Source of the DNA: Cyanophora paradoxa
Taxonomy: Eukaryota > Glaucocystophyceae > Cyanophorales > Cyanophoraceae
Assembly (NCBI GenBank): GCA_004431415.1
Contig: QPMI01000317.1
Span: 1 to 47,162 of the forward strand
DNA: 47,162 bases
Direction: 5' to 3'
A model generated the notes under the pieces. That model did no database searches. It saw nothing but the letters and a program-made list of their open reading frames with translations, and was not told where the DNA came from. Every line of letters begins with the position of its first letter. Position 1 is the stretch's first letter. A program made the position numbers and the translations under genes. Shown piece after piece: positions 40,801 to 47,162 of the stretch.

Positions 40801-43800
40801 GAGAGCACCGGGCGTGCCCGCGGAGGCGGGCGGCGTCCCCTCTAGCCGCTTCTAAGCCGGGCTCCTGGGCGGTGTCCCCTCCAGTTCATGGCTCCGGGGC
40901 TTCTAAGCTTCGGGGGGCGGCTTCTAGGTTTCGGAGGGCGGCTTCTAGGTTTCGGGGGGCGGGGCGAGCTAGCTCGGCGCGCCTGGTCGACCTCGAAGTA
41001 GAGCACCTCGGCCGCCAGCCGCAGCAGCACCGCCAGCTGCGCCCGCGACAGGCGTCAGGCTCCAAGGCTCGGGCGGAGGGGCGGGGCCCTCTAGACGACA
41101 CGGTGCCGCTCTAGTACCGGGGCGGGGCGGGGCGGGGCGGGGCGGGGCGGACGGGGCCGGGGCGGGAGTCGACGGCGCGGCGGAGGCCCTCGACGGTCGC
41201 GTCGTACGCCGGCCGCTCGGGGCGCCACCGCGCGAACGCCAACTCGAACTGGGGGGCGAGGGGGGAAGGGTCGAACGAACGAGAACAGCGGCAGAGGAGG
41301 GGCGGCAGAGGAGCTGCAAAAGATCTCAACGAAGGGAGGAGGGCACCTCGAGGCGGCCTCCGGGGGGCAGGCCGTCGAGGGCCGCGTCGTCGTCCTCGCC
41401 CCCGGCCCCCTCCTCCTCCTCCTCCAGGTCCCCCAGGAGGCCGCCCCCGGCGCGGCTCCGCGCCCGCCGCTGCTCGGCGGCCGCCGAGGGGCCCTCGCGC
41501 TCACGCAGCATCATCTTTACCAGCCGCTGCGGGGGCGCGACGATGGGCGTCAGTGTCGGCTCAGCTGCAGCCAGGCGGGGAGCTCTAGAATGGGATGGGG
41601 CCGGGCGTCCGGCGGGGCAAGAAGAGCACAACGAAAGAGACAGCTTGATGCTAAGGAGGGGGGTGGGTGGGGTGGTGGTGGTGGGGTGGGGGTGGGGGGG
41701 GTGGGTGGTGGGGGGGCGTGGGGGGGGGGGGGGGGGGGGAGGAGGGGGGAGGGATCTATGGGCGACCACGTATCGGTGCCGGGGCGGTGCCGGACCCCCA
41801 GGGGGGGGGGGGGGGGGGAGCTACGGGGGGACCGAGACGCGAACCTCGACATCGACGGGGTGGCCGCCCAGCGTGGCGGTCCGCTGCAGGGCCGCCGCCC
41901 CCTGCACGGGGTCCTTCTCCGCCGCCACGTGCGCCAGCTGCGCCCCGGGTTAGATGCTCGATCCCCCATTATCTAGCGTCTGGTGTCTTAATGAAATCTA
42001 GTGTCTTATCTGGAATCTAGCTATAGGAATCGTTGAATTCGAACCAAGGCGGGGTACACGCTCGCTCCCCTCTAGCACCAAGAGGAGGTCCCATAATTAT
42101 TCTCTGATCTCTTACAACGCCCTCGTTTAGAATAGCACCCAGTGTCTTATCAGAATCTATGAGGACCTTATGTAATCACGGACCTGGAGGAGGTCGACGG
42201 CGACGGCGCGCTCGTAGGGGTCGGCGAGCTCAAGGACGTAGAGCCCCGCCGGCTCGTTCGGGTCGAAGCGGCGCCGGGCGCGCGCGGGGAGCGGCGGCGC
42301 GTGCGCCGACGCCGCCGACGTCCCGATCAGCAGGTCCTCCCCCACTGCGAGCGAGGCGGCTCAGGAAGCGGAGCCTGAGGAGCGGCGGGGCGGGGCGGCT
42401 CTAGCTTAGAGGGCGGGCTTTGGTCCTAGACCTCCATCTCGAGTTAACGAACGGCCTCAGTCTAGAGGGCGACGGGGGCTATAAAGTTGTTTCGTGCTAT
42501 GAAGCCTCTTGGGGCCCCGGGGCCCGGGGCCGCGCGGGCGCACGGTTGAGGTCGCAGTCGGTGAGGTCGAGGCGGCGCTCGATGCCGTCCGCCGCGTCCG
42601 CCTCCATCGCCAGGATCAGCTGCTTGGCGCCCTCCGGCCCGCTGCGCGACGGCCGCCGTGAGGACAAGGGGGGAGGGAGGGGGGGGAGGGGGGGGGGGGG
42701 ACGGGGCATTTCTGCTCTAGATTGGATGCTTCTGATCTATGCTGTACTTGTACGGGCCCGGGAGAAGGCGCCGGGGGGCTCACATGGGGTTCGCCGCGAG
42801 GTTGAGCTCCACCAGCGACTCGTTCGCCTGCTTGTTCGCCTGAGGGAGAGAGGCGCGAGCCGGAAGAGGCTCGGGAGAGGCGGCGCTGGCGCACGGCGAA
42901 GGCGTGGCGGAGGGCGGCGCAGGAGCGGCCCTGGAGCCTGCCGGCAGCGCGAGGCCCCCAGGATCAGGAAGCGTTGAGAGGAAGAGAGCTTAGATAAGGA
43001 TTCAGATCGAGAGAGGGAGCTTAGAATGAGGATTAGGTTTAAGAGAAGGAGCTTGGGGTTGGGGCGCCTGTTGTGGGAGAGGTCGAGGGACTGAAGGGCC
43101 TCGTTGTCGCGGAGGGCGGGGCCCAGGGCCTGGCCCTCCACGTCCGAGAGCCCGTTCCACGCCAGGTTCAGCGAGGTTAAGCCCTCGTTGCTGCCGAGCG
43201 ACCTGTGGTAGGGTGAGGAGAGGAGAGGAGGGGAGGTGTGGAGAGGGGATAGGATGGGGCCCACGCGAGGAGGGCGGCGGCGAGATGGCCTAAGGTGGCT
43301 TAGGTGTGGCTTAGAGAAGAGTTGAGAGGGCGGGGCGGGGGGCGGGGGGCGGGGGGCGGGGGGCGAGGGGGGGCGGGGCGCACGCGAGGAGGGCGGCGGC
43401 GGCGCGGCCGCGGATCTTGTTCCAGGAGAGGTCCAGCTCCTGGAGGGTCCCGTTCTGCAGCAGGGCCCGCGCCAGCGCCAGCGCCCCCGTCTCGTTCACC
43501 CTGCCCAGAGTGAGGCGGGCCGGCGCCGATCGCGAGGCGGCGGCGACGGCGGCGGCGGGGATGGATGACTGGCGCTGGAAAAGAGGCAGAACCGGGAGGT
43601 TCTAGGGGACCCAAAAGGTTCTAGGTTCTAGGGGAGCTCAGAGGATGGCCTGGAGCGGGGACGGGCGCCCTAGACGCGTACAGGCCCGACCGCGCGGGCG
43701 CGCGGGGGCGTGCGGGCGGGCGCACTGGTTGCGGGAGAGGTCGAGGGCCGTGAGGGACGTGTTGGCGTAGAGGCCCCCGCACAGCGTCCGCACCGCCGCC

Positions 43801-46552
43801 CCCGTCAGCTGCCCCCGCCCCCCGTCAGCCTCTACGGAATGGAAGGAAGGAAGAAAGAAATCCGCGTGTGGAATGTATGCGCAGAAGCCGGCGCCGGCAC
43901 GCCCTCGCGCGCGTTCTCGATGGAATGGAGGGCCTAGGAAGGGCCCCAATGGAATGGTGGGATGGAGGCGGGGGAAATAGGTCCTTCGCGGGTGTGGCGG
44001 GGGCGCCAGCTAGGCGAGCCGCCGTGGAAGGCGCGTGTGGGAGCTAGCTTGAGCTTAAGAGGGTGGGGAAGCTTGCCTTGTTCTCGGTGAGCTTGAGGGT
44101 GGCGAGGCGGCAGGCCGGGTGGGAGAGGGCGGCGGCGAGGGCGCCGCAGCCCTCCGTCCCCAGCTGGTTCGACGAGAGGTCCAGCACCCGGATGTGCGGG
44201 TTCACCCGCAGCGCCTGCGCCCGGGCTCCCTCGGCTCAGATGGCTGGAGACGGGCCGAGAGGGCGGGGTGGGGCGGGGTTCTTCAGGAGCGACGCCTCAG
44301 GGTTGCGGGGCGGGGCGGGGCGGGGGCGGGACGCGACGGCCTCACGGGCGGTGCTCTAGAGACGCCCTCGGCACGCTCAGGGGCGGGGCGGAGGCGGGGG
44401 AGGGCGGGCGGAGGGGGCCTCCTTCTAGGGCCCCCTTCTAGGGGGCGGGGGCGGGGGCGGGACCCGATGGCCCCGGGGCACTTCTTTCAAATGTTCTAGA
44501 GACGCCTCGGCATGCCTAGGGGCGGGGTCGGGGCCGGGGGCGGGGGGCGTGCCTCTGCGATGGCGACGGAGCCCTCGGTGCCGATGCGGTTCTCCCGCAG
44601 CCGCAGCTCCTCCACCTGCCGGGGGCCAAGGCCAGGGCCAGGGCCGCCGTCAGCCAACGACGAACAAGCGTCCTTAATGACTTATTGGTTTATCATCAAC
44701 CTTGGCGGCGCCGTCCTTTATCAAAAGGGTTCGTAAAAGGGCTCCCATTGACGCGGGGCCCCCTGCAAGGCTGAGGCGCGGCGGACCTTTGCGGCGCCGT
44801 CCTGGACGCTGTGGGCGACGGCGCGGGACATGGCGTCCCCCAGCGAGAAGTGCGACAGGTCCAGCGTGATCCGCGTCCTGCGGGGAGGAGGGGGAGGCTG
44901 AGGGCGCGCAGAGGGCACTCTCTTCTGGCGGGCCGGGGGCACCTGCTGGCCGGGGCCGAGAGGGACGCCGGCGGGCTCGCCGTCCCGGGCTGCCCTGCGA
45001 CCGCGCCCGCGCCCGCGGCGGCGACCGAGAGCGGGGGCGAGGCCGCCGAGCCGCGCTCCAGGTTCACAGCGATCGCCATCGGCGTCAGCCGCATCTGAGG
45101 TGAGAGGTGAGAGGGCTGTCGATCTCTAAGGCTGTGAGAGGTCAGAGGGCCGGGCGGGGCGAGCCTCGGAGCACTTGTTGACGAAGCGGGCGGCGACGAG
45201 CTCGCCCGTCGTCTCCGCCCCCGCCACCGCCTCCGCCAGCGCCGCCTCCTCCGACCCGGCTAAGGGATGGTTAGGGGGGTACAGAGTTACGGGGGGGGGG
45301 GTGGAGCGCACGGTCCGGGATGTTCGTCTGCAGGTCGCGGCTCTTCTGGTACAGCTTCGCGAACGCCTTCCGGTCCGGCGGCCGCAGCTGGCCCAGCTGC
45401 GCGTACCCCGCTGAGAGGGCGCCCGGGGGGAGGGGGGGTAGGAGGGGGAGGGGGGTACTACCTCGCTGCGGGAGGTGCTGAGGATGCTGCGGGTCGTGTG
45501 CGTGCCCCATCGCCCCGGCGCCTGCGAACGCAGCGGCTCGTTCCCCGACGGGGGCGGGCGGGGGGAGGTTGGAGGAAAGTACCGAGGCGGTGCGGGAGAG
45601 GGAACGCAGCGTCCCGCCGCCGCCGCCGCCGCTGCAGAAGAGTGAGCAGAGGCGGGGGGGTACGGCGCAGGAGCGGGAAAGGGGGGTACGGCGCCGGACC
45701 TCTCGCCGGAGCGGAGTCGGAGTCCACTGGGAGGGGCGCTGGGCGGCGCGCCCACGTCGCCGTGCGGCCGAGGGCGGGCCGGCTCCCCGATCGGCTCCCA
45801 CCCAGCCCTGCGCGCGCCCCGGCGTCGGCCGCGCCGGCGGGCGCGGCGCGGCTGCAGACGCACCGAAGCGGAAGCTCTGGCGCGTGCCGAGGCGGGCGAG
45901 GGCGGCGCGGTGCGTCTGGCCCCCGCCGGGCTCGTCCGCCCGCCGTGCCGCGCCGCCGCTTGTGCCGGTCCTTCCGCCGCGTCTTTGCCGGCGCCGCCGC
46001 GAGCGCCGCGGCCAGGTCCGCGTCATCGTCCGCGCCTCCAGCGCCGCCTCCGCCGCGAGCTGCCGGTGCGTGCGGTCGCCCGGCGCGTTGAAGTAGCCGA
46101 CGAAGGCCGCCCCGCCGAGCACGTCGTCCTTCGGGAGCCACTGCGGGAGCGCGGGGGCGCTGCGCGCGTGCGCGACGCTCGAGCCGTGCTGCCGCTGGAG
46201 CTCCTTGAGCCGCCGGTACGCGAAGAACTGGCTGCTCCGCAGCATGCTCTCCTCCAGCGCGGCCGCCGATTTGGACTGCGCATGCGCCCCGGCTCTTAAG
46301 GCACGCGGCGGAGGCGGGGCGAGCCGCTCGCAGCACAGCGCAGCGCACCTGCATGAGCGGAGGCGGGAGCGGCTCGGGCGGCTTCACCGATGCAGCCGCG
46401 CCGGTCACCGCGCGCTCGGGCAGCGCCGGCTTGGTGGGCGTCCAGTCGCGGAAGAGGAGCGCGGAGGAGGCAGGCTCCAGGTCGAGCGACAGGCCCACGC
46501 GCTTCTCGTGCCTCCGCCTCACCGCCGCCGGCGGGGATGCCGCACGGCGGCC
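37839..46552 (-). CDS. Large LRR protein with DUF4476-like region, about 25 exons
   Basis: Minus-strand gene. N-terminal exons (about 46552-45864) are basic and disordered, and the start is uncertain because an acceptor (ttagctcag) precedes the first open exon. After an unresolved stretch, exons at 45312-45410 (YAQLGQLRPPDRKAFAKLY), 45188-45259 and 44941-45093 lead into ribonuclease-inhibitor-type LRRs: ITLDLSHFSLGD (44787-44877), EELRLRENRIGTEG (about 44560-44622), IRVLDLSSNQLGTEG (44077-44215), TSLTALDLSRN (about 43730-43823), QELDLSWNKIRG (about 43386-43497), EGLTSLNLAWNGLSD (about 43085-43202) and SLVELNLAANP (about 42786-42830). Then come GLYVLELADPYERAVAVDL (42186-42344), an acidic linker (41346-41520), a paired GAYRLAL / NWRNVRLNG region (about 39950-40374), and a DUF4476-like helical unit (FTARQVRLLMDTFP, VEVLVTLFGRVVDLPNV; 39134-39200 and 38960-39063). 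NLLNPVDLEGYFL|GYVQLDL and GAGFMMPVSWSP follow. LRRs suggest protein binding; the molecular role is unknown. Several introns use GC donors (AACAAG|GCAAGC at 44076). The last exon has two one-base deletions relative to the orphan copy. Confidence 0.7.
40770..40800 (-). other. Intronic echo of an LRR-gene exon
   Basis: The words gtcggcctcgaagtagagcacc (40772-40793) and gtcgacctcgaagtagagcacc (40987-41008) are near-identical. Only the second lies in a well-bounded exon (AEVLYFEVDQ). The first appears to be a degenerate partial duplication in the neighbouring intron, within ggctt-rich repeats. Confidence 0.45.
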
Positions 46553-46886
46553 ATGCTGAGCTAAACCGGGACGCTGCCCGGCGGGCGCTCCCGATGGCTA
46601 GGCGAACTATGCTGAGCTCTTAGCTAATGGAAACAAGGCGCGGGCATGCCGGCGCGCCGCCGCCTCGCAACCTCGTGCGCTCGGCTGATCACCTGCCACT
46701 GCTACCCCAGATCCCAAGAGGCCTCGTTGCGTCTATCCCGATGCGCGGCTGCGGTCTCGCAAGTTCGGCTCGAATCGTAGTCGTACCCGCCACAGCCGCT
46801 CCCCCCTTAATCTCCTACGCTCTGATGTCGTCGCCGGTGCGAGCTCGGCGCGCGTGAAAGCGTGCGCTCACTGACACATCGCGCAG
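46553..46886. other. Probable divergent intergenic/promoter region
   Basis: Lies between the minus-strand LRR gene and the plus-strand gene starting at 46887. Contains two copies of catgctgagct (46552 and 46608). No TATA-like box is evident and no exon is supported. Confidence 0.35.
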
Positions 46887-47162
46887 ATGACCGAGTCGCA
46901 GGTCCATCCCGGGCGCGCTTGACCTTTCCGCTTGGTCGACGCTCGAGCTCGACGCTCCCTTGCAATTGACCCCGCGCAGATGCGCCAGTTCGCGGGGGAG
47001 GAGAATGTGGAACGAGTGAAGGCTGGCATTCGCCAGACGCAGGACGCGGGCGCGCGGATCAAGGAGTCGGCTTTCGCCACCGCCCGCCGCGCCGGCGATC
47101 TTGCCACAGACGTCGCGCAAACGGCCGCGACGTGCGCTCGGCGCGGACGCCTCTCGTTGTGC
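46887..47162 (+). CDS. 5' part of an amphipathic-helix protein (runs off window)
   Basis: ATG 46887 opens a 15-nt exon (MTESQ). It is followed by a 78-nt intron (gtccat ... ccgcgcag, 46902-46979) and an exon from 46980 in phase 0 (MRQFAGEENVERVKAGI, then IRQTQDAGARIKE, then AFATARRAGDLATDVAQT). The second exon is strongly helical with Ala/Lys/Gln/Thr periodicity like LEA- or apolipoprotein-type amphipathic helices, but no family is assigned. An alternative is that translation starts at ATG 46980. The end lies outside the window. Confidence 0.45.

Overview
The window comes from a GC-rich, intron-rich eukaryotic nuclear genome. Three things show this: genes are split by introns with GT or GC donors and AG acceptors (some with CTAAC-type branch motifs), intergenic DNA is long and repeat-filled, and the domains (receiver domain with long disordered N-terminus, ribonuclease-inhibitor-type LRRs, Cache-like ectodomain between two membrane segments) fit a unicellular alga or other protist. 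Frequent GC-AG introns and C-rich introns would suit a haptophyte or similar GC-rich alga, but no marker gene fixes the lineage.

Layout. 1-965 is a nearly pure CCCCG-type repeat, apparently the intron before the last exons of a plus-strand gene (987-1394). 2436-6141 (minus) is a multi-exon membrane receptor with a Cache-like ectodomain. 6.1-8.9 kb is AT/palindrome-rich DNA with a TA-flanked MITE. 8.95-10.95 kb (minus) is a decayed partial copy of an LRR gene. 12883-14616 (plus) is a five-exon response-regulator-like gene; a second copy lies at 31447-33138. Between them are three tandem arrays: about 239 bp x 7 (17.2-18.9 kb), about 110 bp x 9 (20.0-21.0 kb) and 490 bp x 9 (22.3-26.8 kb). The 490-bp array sits between 0.88-kb inverted arms, and a further direct copy of the left flank lies outside. 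33.67-36.4 kb has a possible retroelement tail and small unassigned exons. 36.4-38.2 kb is a duplicated 3' end of the LRR gene, with an inverted 174-bp piece of the response-regulator gene between the two copies. 37839 to about 46552 (minus) is the full LRR gene with a DUF4476-like region. A plus-strand gene starts at 46887 and runs off the window.

Functional context: the Cache receptor (sensor with no visible kinase), the receiver-domain proteins and the LRR protein are all signalling-type genes, but nothing in the sequence shows that they act together.

Main discovery candidate: when duplicated segments are compared, almost every clean 6-bp length difference follows one rule. A trinucleotide N3 in one copy is N3 - reverse complement of N3 - N3 in the other, i.e. 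a 6-bp palindrome templated by its own flank. All eight 6-bp indels between the two response-regulator copies obey it, as do others in the LRR paralogs, the array flanks and an intergenic repeat. This looks like a recurrent, undescribed micro-insertion process that could also explain why the intergenic DNA is saturated with short palindromes. All comparisons were made by eye.
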